From Sporosarcina sp. FSL K6-1508 (GTDB lineage Bacteria; Bacillota; Bacilli; Bacillales_A; Planococcaceae), in assembly GCF_038007465.1 (NCBI RefSeq), contig NZ_JBBOXF010000002.1, forward strand, positions 62,001 to 126,000: 64,000 nt of DNA, given 5' to 3'. Made by a program: the position numbers and the translations under genes. Numbering within the stretch: position 1 is the first letter of the stretch; every line of letters starts with the position of its first letter. Shown one piece after another: positions 1 through 8,032 of this stretch. The notes beneath the pieces are model-generated. The model was not told the origin of the DNA. It saw nothing but the letters and a program-made list of their open reading frames with translations, and did not search any database.

Positions 1-651
1 TATACACCAGTTCCTTCAAATTGGATTAGTTGTGCAAGAGCAATTCAAACGGACTCTACTCCTATTCACACGAGATGGAAATACTGCAACATAATGTTTT
101 TGCCATTGGATAAAAATGATCCGCAATATGAATGGAACTCCTTATCCCTGGATGCATACATGAGTACATCTAAAGTCAAAGATGTTGATGTAACGCTTGT
201 TGATATGCCAACTGGGAAAATGGCGGATTATACGCTAGACTCTCTACATCATCTAGATGAATTATGGGTTGTGGTGGATGATTCAATCCAAGAAATTTTA
301 GCTTGGAAAACTTATATTATGCAAATGAAAGAACAGACGAAAGTATCGATTCATTTGGTATTTAATAAGTATTATTCGTTTTCACAAAACGAACGAATTT
401 CAATAGAATTAGGAATACCGTTAATTTGTTCCATTCCATCACTTCATGAGGAAACCATGCAGAATTACTATGAAAAGGTACCTCTGTATTTCCATGACTC
501 TGTACAAGAAAAAGTAGACGAGGCCTTTATAGAATTAGCATCACATTTATTCAAGTCTAAATTCATCCTAAAAAAAGATGATGATGTCTTCAAGAAGTAT
601 ACCTGGACCTCAAGATTACTAGCTCCCTTCAAATCATTTGTAAACCGTTGA
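1..651 (+). CDS. ParA/MinD-like ATPase, C-terminal part (5' end outside window)
   Basis: The reading frame is open from the first base, so the gene begins before the window. The visible ~216 residues contain a strand with VTLVDMPTG, matching the region after the P-loop in ParA/MinD/CpaE-type ATPases where the conserved Asp sits, followed by LWVVVDD and a strand-helix pattern typical of that fold. The P-loop would lie upstream and cannot be checked. ParA-type proteins segregate plasmids or position complexes. With a primase-like gene and repeats downstream, a plasmid partition role is reasonable but inferred. The ATG at 94 is internal, not the start. Confidence 0.55.
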   Translation, partial: YTPVPSNWISCARAIQTDSTPIHTRWKYCNIMFLPLDKNDPQYEWNSLSLDAYMSTSKVKDVDVTLVDMPTGKMADYTLDSLHHLDELWVVVDDSIQEILAWKTYIMQMKEQTKVSIHLVFNKYYSFSQNERISIELGIPLICSIPSLHEETMQNYYEKVPLYFHDSVQEKVDEAFIELASHLFKSKFILKKDDDVFKKYTWTSRLLAPFKSFVNR

Positions 652-690
652 AGACAAAATGGAAACATGTTACACTAGACGCAATACTTT

Positions 691-836
691 TTCTTTTACT
701 TTTAATGCAAATTCACCTTTTGGTGTAATTCTGCGGTGACGAACATTTAGCGGTCTTTGGACTCAGTGTGATTTGACACATTTATTTGTGTGCAATGAAC
801 AACGAATCCAAGGACCGCTTTTTGCATTATTAAATA
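691..836 (+). ncRNA. Candidate structured leader RNA, copy A, before the DUF4258 gene
   Basis: A helix can form between AATGCAAA (704-711) and TTTGCATT (821-828). Inside it lie a CACC-TTTT-GGTG hairpin (714-725), a conserved ATTCTGCGGTGACGA stretch (728-742) and a long stem AGCGGTCTTTGG/CCAAGGACCGCT (749-760 with 808-819) that runs into a T tract. Copy B on the minus strand at 32643-32772 keeps the same order and conserved bases but has a different long stem, so pairing is preserved while sequence changes. The long stem plus T run looks like an intrinsic terminator, and the outer helix would trap part of the T run. I do not recognise a known riboswitch class. Attenuation is an inference. Confidence 0.6.
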
Positions 837-851
837 TAGGGGGCGTATCCA

Positions 852-1151
852 TTGGAAATGAAACAAATTAAAAAAGCATTACTACAAGAGAAAATACGCA
901 TCACAGAACAAGCGAAAAAACGTATGAAAAAAAGAGGCTATACAAATTCAGATATTATCTCCTGTATATGGGGAGGCGAACTAACGAAGATTCAATTATT
1001 TATGAATAGAGTATGTGTGTTTTTGGAAGGAAAGGACATGGATGGTTTACCAATTATCCTTGTTGTTGGTGAAGATAATTTGGATCCTAATCAACTGGAA
1101 ATTGTTTCTGTCATTCCTCCAATTAATAAGAATTTCAAGTGTGTAATTTAA
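852..1151 (+). CDS. DUF4258-like small protein
   Basis: A 99-residue protein with an N-terminal helix (ITEQAKKRMKKRGYT) followed by a beta-rich part ending in EIVSVIPP. This is the general shape of DUF4258, a family related to BrnT/RelE-like small proteins of plasmids and phages. The TTG at 852 is preferred because AGGGGG at 838-843 is 8 bases upstream; the ATG at 858 is the alternative. It follows leader RNA copy A directly and the primase-like gene follows 10 bases later, so the two are probably co-transcribed. No antitoxin-like partner is evident. Function is unknown. Confidence 0.6.
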   Translation: MEMKQIKKALLQEKIRITEQAKKRMKKRGYTNSDIISCIWGGELTKIQLFMNRVCVFLEGKDMDGLPIILVVGEDNLDPNQLEIVSVIPPINKNFKCVI

Positions 1152-1181
1152 TCTAAAAGTATGGATAAGGGGTGTTGTCGT

Positions 1182-2426
1182 ATGATTAATACGTTGAGGA
1201 GAACAAAGATGAAAGGGTGGTACGAATACTACAGAGAGACATGTCCTATTTGTAGTAAGAGTAGTGGTTGCATGATTAATGAAAAAGGCGATACTGTTGC
1301 TTGCATTCGTGTAGAGAGTAATATTGTTTTTTCTCATAATTTCCAGTCATGGATACACCGACTGGTAGAGAAGAGGGACCTTGATACCAAGGGTTTGGGC
1401 GATGCTGTAAAAACTAACAAAAAGGTTTCCTCCACGATTCTAGATTCTGTATATTGTATGTTAATACAAAGTACTGATATAAGTGAATCTCATTATCTAC
1501 ATTTGTCAGATACTAAACGAGGTATGACGGCACATGAAATACAAATTCGTGGTTATCGTTCATTTCCAAAAAAACCTTGGGAAACAGTAAATGACATTTC
1601 AAAACGGACCGGCTATAAGAAGTTTCCTGGTGTCCCTGGATTCTATCGAAACCAATATGGTTGGACCATTGCTGGTATGGAAGGAGTAATGATTCCATAT
1701 CGTAACCATTACAATCAAATTGTGGGGTTCCAAATTCGGGTCGATCATCCAAGAAATGATGTTGAAATTAATACAGGGAAAATTGAATATTTGAAAGCAA
1801 GAGTTGTAAAGCAGCCTGGACTTGTCCAAGCTTATGTTGATGGTGAAATGGTTTGGGAAAAAGAAATGAAAGTTAGACAAACCGAAAATGTTATATCAGG
1901 TAAAGATACCGGTACTGTGAAATTGGTAAAAGGTCAACGTTACTTCTGGCTATCCTCCGCCACTAAAGAAGACGGGACAGGTGCAGGTGATCCGGCTCCA
2001 GTACATGTAGCAGTTCCTACAAGTCAATTAGATACGTGGGAAAGTAGCACGCTACATACAGCTGATTCTGTTTGGATCACAGAAGGTGCGCTTAAAGCCG
2101 ATATTGCAGTTGAACATATTGAAAAAGTATACAAATCAGAAGAACTGAAGGACATTGGTTCTACTGTGGTAGCGATACCTGGAGTTAATACTTGGCGAAT
2201 AGTTATGCCAGTACTCGAAGAAATGGGTGTCAAACATGTTAATATCGCATTTGATATGGACGCAATGTCAAATCCGTATGTAGAGTATTATTTAAAAGAA
2301 CTTGCTATTGAGTTGAAAAATAAAGGGTATACAGCAAATTTAGCCATATGGAATGAAAATGACGGAGTCGGAATCGATGATGTTTTAATAAATCGTCGTA
2401 TTCCTCAATTAAGAAAATTATTTTAG
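1182..2426 (+). CDS. DUF3854/Toprim-like protein, primase-related
   Basis: About 414 residues. The N terminus has a zinc-finger-like CPICSKSSGC with a further Cys, as in the zinc-binding domain of DnaG-type primases. The C-terminal third has WITEGALKADIA, VVAIPGVNTW and NIAFDMDA, which match the Toprim core (a Glu-containing strand, then a DxD) as found in DUF3854 proteins of plasmids and mobile elements. A role in priming element replication is likely from the family, not shown. The ATG at 1182 has AAGGGG upstream. The ATG at 1209, with GAGGAGA in front, is an equally good start. Repeats that could be an origin follow immediately. Confidence 0.65.
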   Translation: MINTLRRTKMKGWYEYYRETCPICSKSSGCMINEKGDTVACIRVESNIVFSHNFQSWIHRLVEKRDLDTKGLGDAVKTNKKVSSTILDSVYCMLIQSTDISESHYLHLSDTKRGMTAHEIQIRGYRSFPKKPWETVNDISKRTGYKKFPGVPGFYRNQYGWTIAGMEGVMIPYRNHYNQIVGFQIRVDHPRNDVEINTGKIEYLKARVVKQPGLVQAYVDGEMVWEKEMKVRQTENVISGKDTGTVKLVKGQRYFWLSSATKEDGTGAGDPAPVHVAVPTSQLDTWESSTLHTADSVWITEGALKADIAVEHIEKVYKSEELKDIGSTVVAIPGVNTWRIVMPVLEEMGVKHVNIAFDMDAMSNPYVEYYLKELAIELKNKGYTANLAIWNENDGVGIDDVLINRRIPQLRKLF

Positions 2427-2442
2427 TTTCAATTGTAGTATG

Positions 2443-2945
2443 ACAAAAAAGATCTTTACTTAACAAAAAAGTTCTTTACTCAATATACAATTACTTTCCC
2501 TATCACTGCCCGCTGACATTAAAGTCGGTTACACATTACAATAAAGTTGTATACTAAAAAATCGTCTTCTAGGGATCCATTTCTCCTAAAGACGGTTTTT
2601 TCTTTTCTTCATAAACGTTTTAAAATCAATTAGAAAAAATAACAGGTCGGTTACAGTTACTTCAGAGAAATAAGTGAGCTTATGTGGTACCAACTATAAT
2701 GTAAGCGGACAATTATTTGAATACGAGGATATCAGGAATCAAGTTATGGAAGGGAATGAAATTAACGGCTGCCAGCCATGTGGCAGCCGTTAATTTGTTT
2801 TACAAATAATTTGAAATGCAGTAAAGAACTTTTTTGTTATGAAAAGTCCTGAATTATGACAATTGTTACAATCAGCAAAGTTCTTTTCATCTTATTTCGG
2901 AATCATTGGTTTTTGAGGGGTCCTCAGTAAAGGACTTTATTGTTA
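2443..2945. repeat. Iteron-like repeats of AACAAAAAAGTTCTTTACT
   Basis: Two near-tandem copies lie at 2443-2460 (with GATC in place of GTTC) and 2462-2480. Two inverted copies lie at 2820-2839 and 2926-2945. A fragment resembling the motif is at 4525-4540. GTCGGTTAC also recurs near 2523, 2644 and 2973. Short repeats clustered after a primase-like gene are typical of plasmid origins or partition sites. This is a reading of layout, not proof. Confidence 0.5.
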
Positions 2946-3063
2946 CACAACATCAATTGTTGTCCGCTGACAATAAAGTCGGTTACTCTTTACAATAAAT
3001 TTGTAAACTAAGAAATCGACTTCTAGGAATTTATTTTTCCTGAAGCCGGTTTTTTCTTTTCTT
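2508..3063. repeat. Duplicated ~100-bp element with terminator-like tail
   Basis: Segments near 2510-2612 and 2958-3063 share CCGCTGACA.TAAAGTCGGTTAC, TTACAATAAA, the block around TCTTCTAGG or ACTTCTAGG, and a stem (roughly GTCTTC/GAAGAC-type, partly diverged) ending in GGTTTTTTCTTTTCTTC. The two copies are clearly related but diverged. The GGTTTTTT tails could act as terminators. Between them at 2763-2790 is a near-perfect hairpin with arms AACGGCTGCC and GGCAGCCGTT. No gene is seen in 2427-3239. Confidence 0.5.
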
Positions 3064-3173
3064 CTCCTAAGTTTTCGAGCCTATCTTTAAGTAACAGGTG
3101 CCGTTGATGTTTAACACCAAAAAAAGTGAAAACCTAGATAATTTCCAAACTGAACTTTTTCAGATTAACATAT

Positions 3174-3201
3174 TTGCATAAAAATATCAGAATAATATGA
3201 T
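3174..3201 (+). promoter_or_regulatory. Candidate sigma-A promoter for the coiled-coil gene
   Basis: TTGCAT (3174-3179) and TATGAT (3196-3201) are separated by 16 bp and lie about 40 bp before the start at 3240. Confidence 0.4.
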
Positions 3202-3239
3202 ATGTTATACATAGAAGATATTTTGAAAGGGGAATGCTT

Positions 3240-4379
3240 ATGTATGAAAGACTTTCTGTAGAAGAAAGGGAACAACTACTGTCATTAGTTACTATAGAAC
3301 AACGTGACTTTTTAGAGAACAAAGTGAAGCGTGGAAGACGTACCATCTTTGAAAATGCTATGAGAGATGAAAAAATCACAGCTATCAAGTCTGTAGACAC
3401 CGCACTTGAAGAAGAAGAAAAGAATGTCGTGGACTGGATAATTACTGATTTTATTGATTTTGGATTGGGAAATCTCGGTGGTCAGTGTGCTTGTGGTCGA
3501 CGGTTACGTTATCAGTTTACTGTTGGGCATCAGAATACAGGAAAAACGATACAATATGGTAAAGATCATTTGAGTACCTTCTTGAATATTGATGTAAAAG
3601 ATATTGATGGCGTTATCAATGAATTAGATAAGTCTGACCATGAACTCGATGAACTGCTTTGGAAAATAAAGCATGACGAGTACGGTCACGAGTATTATGA
3701 AAAAACACCAGATAAAACGGTAGTTTCCAAAAAAATTGTAAAGCATATCGAGGTTAATATTCCTTTATTAGACCGTCAAATTAATCGACTAAAGAAGTAT
3801 TTTGAAGAACAAATGGAAGCTATCTTGGAAGAAAAACGAAAAAACCAGCGTGAAATCGAACTTGAAAAGAGACAACAGGAAAACGAGCGAATTGAAAAGC
3901 TACTAAGAGAAATGAAACAAATCGAGGATTTGTTGGAAGCTGAAAGAAAGGCTCATCGTGATGCTGAATTCAAAAGGGAACAACAACAAAATGAGTACCA
4001 TGAAAAGCTACTAAGAGAAAAGAAAAAACAAGATGCTGCACGAGTTGAAGCTTTTAAAGAACAGGTTGGTTATGGGGCTAAATTTGAGGATATCGTTTTC
4101 TCGCTTGTATTGAATGGTGTACATAGTGCGGTAGAGATTAGTTGGATTATGGTGAATAATTTTGACGTTGATAAACGTATTTCTATAAGTACGATGGGTA
4201 GACCGTATATATATTTTGATGTGCTCGTCGCTTTGAGGAAACAAGTTGATAATGGTAATCTAATTATGGATGAATCATCGGATATCATGGATTGTGTTTT
4301 CTATATGAATCCCTATCAAGATGAACTGAAAAATAACGAAAGTCAGGAACAACTACAACAAGAGTTTTCACTGTTTTAA
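3240..4379 (+). CDS. Plasmid-type coiled-coil protein with a cysteine motif, possibly DUF3895
   Basis: About 379 residues. The N-terminal part contains CACGRRLRYQF and a predicted globular region up to about residue 150. A long charged coiled coil rich in EKRQQENERIEKLL-type heptads covers about residues 185-275, and a C-terminal globular domain (about 280-360) starts with EAFKEQVGYG. That last domain resembles DUF3895, known from Bacillus plasmids, but the match is from memory and weak. The start at 3240 is 7 bases after AAAGGGGA; the ATG at 3234 is too close to it. Related repeat copies flank the gene (2740-2930 and 4440-4600), suggesting a duplicated maintenance module. Function unknown. 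Confidence 0.55.
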   Translation: MYERLSVEEREQLLSLVTIEQRDFLENKVKRGRRTIFENAMRDEKITAIKSVDTALEEEEKNVVDWIITDFIDFGLGNLGGQCACGRRLRYQFTVGHQNTGKTIQYGKDHLSTFLNIDVKDIDGVINELDKSDHELDELLWKIKHDEYGHEYYEKTPDKTVVSKKIVKHIEVNIPLLDRQINRLKKYFEEQMEAILEEKRKNQREIELEKRQQENERIEKLLREMKQIEDLLEAERKAHRDAEFKREQQQNEYHEKLLREKKKQDAARVEAFKEQVGYGAKFEDIVFSLVLNGVHSAVEISWIMVNNFDVDKRISISTMGRPYIYFDVLVALRKQVDNGNLIMDESSDIMDCVFYMNPYQDELKNNESQEQLQQEFSLF

Positions 4380-4439
4380 CTGAAGTAAAAGTTTACCCCG
4401 AATTGTTTTCACCAACTAAAAGGTTTAATAAAAAACAAT

Positions 4440-4605
4440 GATATAGGGGATCAATCAATGCGAGGGACGACTATAGAAGCCTGCTCTGTGGTAGCCGTTA
4501 ATATACTTTACAAATAATAAGAAATGCAGTAAAAAAATTTTTATCCTATTAATAAATATTTATCGGCGTTTTTGTTGGTTTTTGAGAGGTGTTATTTTAT
4601 TGGAT
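4440..4605 (+). repeat. Diverged second copy of the 2740-2930 segment
   Basis: The stretch has TAGCCGTTAATA, CTTTACAAATAAT..GAAATGCAGTAAA and TTGGTTTTTGAGAGG, matching in order the bases at about 2780-2920. The hairpin seen in the first copy is degraded here. No gene is visible between 4380 and 4813; the remainder is AT-rich. Confidence 0.45.
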
Positions 4606-4813
4606 ATTAAGTTAAAATTGCTCTAGATTGTGAAGGGCTTAACTTAAACTAACGGGGCAGTTTAGTTGAACAAGAAATTAGGGGGAATTAAACTTATATT
4701 AGAACGGATGTGGGTTAATTATGTCTGAACACATTATTGATTATGTTATTTCAAAAGTTTATTAAATAAGATATATTGGAAGAAATAATTGTTATTATGA
4801 AATGAGGAGCAAA

Positions 4814-5743
4814 ATGAATTTATTTATTATAGGAAATGGTTTTGATCAAGGACATTCTTTGCCTACTAAATATTGGGATTTTAGATCTTTTTTAGGAGAA
4901 CATCAGCCTATTTTTTTAGACGATTTTGAAAGTAAATATGGGTTTTGGGGTGAGGAGTTAGAAACACACCTATGGAATAATATTGAATTTAATTTAGCTG
5001 ATTTACAGGAAGATATTCTCTTTGAACAAATGTACCAAAGTACAGATTTAGGTTTAGAAAGTGGCAATATTGGTATTGAAGATACTTTAAAGTATCATTT
5101 TAGAGAAGAATTCAACTATATTGAAAAGTTAACGTTCTATTTGAAAGAATGGATTGAACAAGTAAATCAAAAGTTAAACGGTATGATTAGAAGAACTTCT
5201 TTAATCAAAGAAAACAACCATGATATATTTCTGAACTTTAACTATACTACTACATTGGAAGAATTATATAGTATTAAAGAAGAAAAGATTTTACATATAC
5301 ATGGCGTCGTAAATTCTGACGAAGATTTGGTATTAGGGCATTCAAATTTAGAAAGAATCACTTATTTCGAAAATAAATGTAGTGAATTTCAAAATATAGG
5401 AGATGAACAATCCTCACCTATATATGAAACGTTGGCTAGATATTGTTTCATTACATATAAGGACGTAAGTGAATATATAGTTCGGTTAAATTCATTAGAT
5501 TTCAATTCTATTGAAAAAATAATGATAATTGGTCATTCTCTAAGTGACGTAGATTTACCGTATTTTAAAGAAATAAAACGAAGTATTGGGGTAGATGTAG
5601 AGTGGAACATTTATTATTTTGATGAAAATCAAAAAGGTGAATTTAAAGTACAATTAAAAAAAATAGGTGTAAATGAACAACAAATAAACATGATTCCTTC
5701 TTCTGAATTCTATGATCTACCTATCATAGAAAAAATATCATAA
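4814..5743 (+). CDS. AbiH-like abortive infection protein
   Basis: About 309 residues. It opens with NLFIIGNGFDQGHSLPTKY, the signature start of the AbiH family (PF14253-type), has FLNFNYTTTLE mid-protein, ILHIHGVVN, and IMIIGHSLSDVDLPYF near residue 240. These are hallmarks of AbiH proteins, which protect lactococci and relatives from phage by abortive infection through an unknown mechanism. The ATG at 4814 follows GAGGAG by 4 bases; the upstream in-frame ATG at 4802 overlaps that site. It converges on a TIR/caspase pair on the other strand, making a small defence island. The family call is confident; activity is not shown. Confidence 0.8.
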   Translation: MNLFIIGNGFDQGHSLPTKYWDFRSFLGEHQPIFLDDFESKYGFWGEELETHLWNNIEFNLADLQEDILFEQMYQSTDLGLESGNIGIEDTLKYHFREEFNYIEKLTFYLKEWIEQVNQKLNGMIRRTSLIKENNHDIFLNFNYTTTLEELYSIKEEKILHIHGVVNSDEDLVLGHSNLERITYFENKCSEFQNIGDEQSSPIYETLARYCFITYKDVSEYIVRLNSLDFNSIEKIMIIGHSLSDVDLPYFKEIKRSIGVDVEWNIYYFDENQKGEFKVQLKKIGVNEQQINMIPSSEFYDLPIIEKIS

Positions 5744-5866
5744 AAAAGTCCGTGACAATCGCTGGATTGATAAGATATTTAGCTTTGCTCATAATTCCTC
5801 GTTGCCAATGATGCTATCAGTGGTGTAAAGTCAAAAATATAAAATGTTAAGGATTATGAAAGATAA

Positions 5867-5907
5867 AAGCCTAACCCCACGTAACTGGAACGAGGAATTA
5901 GGCTTAT
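5867..5907. terminator. Convergent terminator-like hairpin between abiH-like and caspase genes
   Basis: AAGCCTAA and TTAGGCTT form a stem around a ~25-base loop, placed between two converging genes. Nothing else is seen in the 320-bp gap. Confidence 0.4.
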
Positions 5908-6064
5908 GCTCTTACACAATCACCCCAATATATTGAATAATTCATTTAATTAAACTTGAAATTTTTCTTTTCAATTTAATAGTCAAATCTACATCCTTTT
6001 CTAAATGACTAGGTATCCAAGGGGTGTAAACATATTGTTCACACTTTATTGATGTCCTCATTAT

Positions 6065-7036
6065 TTATATTCTATCCTTCTCCACAAGTCTTCTGTAATG
6101 TTCTCCTAATGAAGTAAGTTTACATGCTTTACTCTCCATTGCTGCATTCCACATATGATCTGCATTTATAGGTACTAATAAATTTAATCTATTATATTGT
6201 TGAAGGACCGCAAATGTTTTTGTGTTTTCTTCTATCGGGGAAGGCATATGCTCGTCGCGTCCTTTTTCTTCAGGTTCATAAGTAGGGTCTAAAGGATATT
6301 CAAACCCTGCAACCGGGAAAAAATCAACAATTTTTCTCAAATCACTTGTTGATATTCTAGGTGATACTTTTCTTAAAGATACAAACTGTTTTACGTTCGT
6401 CTTAAATACCGGTCTTTGTTCCCAAGCACCCAATGACTGATCAATATGTGCATAGATACTTCCTGGCGTAACGTCGCCGGTAAGATTAGCCGCACTTCCA
6501 TGCAGTGCATCTACTAAAAGCGTTGTAAAAACTCCTCTTCCATTTTCTTCTGATGCATATTGTTCTTTTGAAGACGCAGTTAGCACTGTTATACCTTCTG
6601 CTAAATTAGCTGTTTCTTGACCTGGTGAGTCTCCCATTTGTCCGGAATGACAACTGTCTAGGATGATTATCTTGTTCTTTGCTGGTGAGTTATTGGCATA
6701 AGTCAATATATCAGTCAAAGAAATACCACTATCACCACGGTCAGAATCACTAGCGATAATATAACCGCCAGATGCTTCGATATATCCATGACCAGCAAAG
6801 TAGAACAACACAACGTCCATATCTTTTTTAAATAGCTCTTCAATGCTATCTTTAAGCTCATTTCTTTGGATCAAATTATTTGGACCGGTTCCTGTAAGTA
6901 GATTACAATCGAAATTTAAACTACCACCATCATCTCGCCCCAAAACAGCATTTACGCTATGTGCATCGTTCACACAACCAAATAAGGGGGAAACATGCAT
7001 ATAATGATCTATCCCTACAATTAATGCCGCACGCAT
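6065..7036 (-). CDS. Caspase-like peptidase (C14), putative type IV Thoeris effector
   Basis: A 323-residue protein. Residues 1-220 form a caspase/metacaspase p20-like domain: it begins AALIVGIDHY, has the catalytic His in FYFAGHG (His83) and the catalytic Cys in ILDSCHSG (Cys129). After about residue 230 comes a ~90-residue C-terminal region with no recognised motif that may sense a signal or substrate. A strong AGGAGGTG site precedes the ATG. It lies 17 bp after a TIR-like gene on the same strand. TIR plus caspase is the layout reported for type IV Thoeris, where a nucleotide signal made by the TIR activates the protease and kills infected cells. The role here is inferred from that match. 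Confidence 0.8.
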   Translation of the reverse strand: MRAALIVGIDHYMHVSPLFGCVNDAHSVNAVLGRDDGGSLNFDCNLLTGTGPNNLIQRNELKDSIEELFKKDMDVVLFYFAGHGYIEASGGYIIASDSDRGDSGISLTDILTYANNSPAKNKIIILDSCHSGQMGDSPGQETANLAEGITVLTASSKEQYASEENGRGVFTTLLVDALHGSAANLTGDVTPGSIYAHIDQSLGAWEQRPVFKTNVKQFVSLRKVSPRISTSDLRKIVDFFPVAGFEYPLDPTYEPEEKGRDEHMPSPIEENTKTFAVLQQYNRLNLLVPINADHMWNAAMESKACKLTSLGEHYRRLVEKDRI

Positions 7037-7053
7037 ATATACACCTCCTTCTT

Positions 7054-7425
7054 CTAAAGACTATCAATAAAATTCTTTATATTATCCCAAGTCCACACTT
7101 TAGTACTTAAACCTTCGATATTTGTTCTATCATTCTTATAAGCCCAAATTCCTAACACTTTTTTTTGTTCTTCTTTAGAGCAAAGAATTTCCCACTCTTG
7201 TCCAGTAGATTCTAATGAGTTTTTGCTAATCAATGCAATTACACCATCTGATCTTTTAATCCGCGTCCGAACACGTTTTTTCCATTCAGAATCATAAGGT
7301 TCCTTTACAGACATATCAATATACTCAAATGATGAATTTGTGTTTAGTGATTGTCCTTTCAAAAAGTCTCTTTGCCCTTCATCTTCAATTGCAAAAGCAA
7401 TAAAAATTGTTTTTTTATTAGTCAT
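7054..7425 (-). CDS. TIR-like protein (ThsB/DUF1863 type), putative Thoeris sensor
   Basis: A 123-residue single-domain protein beginning with KKTIFIAFAIEDE, a beta-strand and loop typical of ThsB/MTH538 TIR-like proteins. It continues with DGVIALISKNSLEST and QEWEI, where Glu77 is in the position of the TIR catalytic Glu. Such proteins convert NAD+ into cyclic ADP-ribose-type signals after phage sensing. GGAGAG lies a few bases upstream of the ATG. It is the first gene of a two-gene operon with the caspase-like effector. ThsB proteins are usually somewhat longer, so this is a compact version. No ThsA, membrane effector or other partner is nearby. Confidence 0.75.
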   Translation of the reverse strand: MTNKKTIFIAFAIEDEGQRDFLKGQSLNTNSSFEYIDMSVKEPYDSEWKKRVRTRIKRSDGVIALISKNSLESTGQEWEILCSKEEQKKVLGIWAYKNDRTNIEGLSTKVWTWDNIKNFIDSL

Positions 7426-7868
7426 TTTCTACTCTCCTCTTTTATTCCATTAAAGAACCTGGCCCGTTTGCGGCATAAAGACGTTTTTACGAATTAGCAG
7501 AGTCTCTATAGTAAGTATAGCATTTGTTTTTCTGAAAAGTATAATTATTATCTTTAAATATTTAGAAGATATGAAGTGGTAAAGGTATTGTCACTCACTG
7601 GTACAATCTATGTCCTTGGCTGCGATACCTGTTTGTTGCAGCAGTCTTAACTCACTCTCTTTGTATATATAGAAAAGCTTTTACATTTGTAAACAATGAT
7701 TTGATTATTTCAGACTTGTTTCTTGAAATACAGTAAGACTTACTCTTGATAAACATCATATTTGAAATTTACTTATTATCTTGTGAACTGATGGTTATTA
7801 TAAGTTTTTTTAAAGAAACCACACATTACTACATTGTTTAATTATGGAAAGAGGTTCTTTAAATTCAC
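7426..7868. other. Intergenic stretch with no gene seen
   Basis: AT-rich DNA between the TIR gene and the conjugation promoter. No ORF with a ribosome site, no terminator with a T run and no clear repeat was found. Confidence 0.4.
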
Positions 7869-7897
7869 TTGTCATCGGGAATCTGTTTTGCTATGAT
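7869..7897 (+). promoter_or_regulatory. Candidate promoter of the conjugation operon
   Basis: TTGTCA (7869-7874) and TATGAT (7892-7897) with a 17-bp spacer is a good sigma-A match. It sits just before the leader hairpin and about 135 bp before the pilin-like gene. Confidence 0.6.
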
Positions 7898-7928
7898 GTA
7901 TTCAAGTTAATAGATTCGAATGGGAATA

Positions 7929-7992
7929 CCCCACTGAAAACATGACTTCACGCCCTGCGTGAGCCTTGTCGTGTTTTCAGTGGGGTTTTTTT
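7929..7992 (+). terminator. Terminator-like leader hairpin before the conjugation operon
   Basis: CCCCACTGAAAACA (7929-7942) pairs perfectly with TGTTTTCAGTGGGG (7972-7985) and is followed by TTTTTTT. Inside is a second hairpin TCACGC-CCT-GCGTGA (7948-7962). It lies between promoter and first gene, so it either ends an upstream transcript or attenuates the operon. Confidence 0.65.
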
Positions 7993-8032
7993 GTGTTTAT
8001 GGAAAACTCTATAATTTTTCGGAGGTGAAAAA

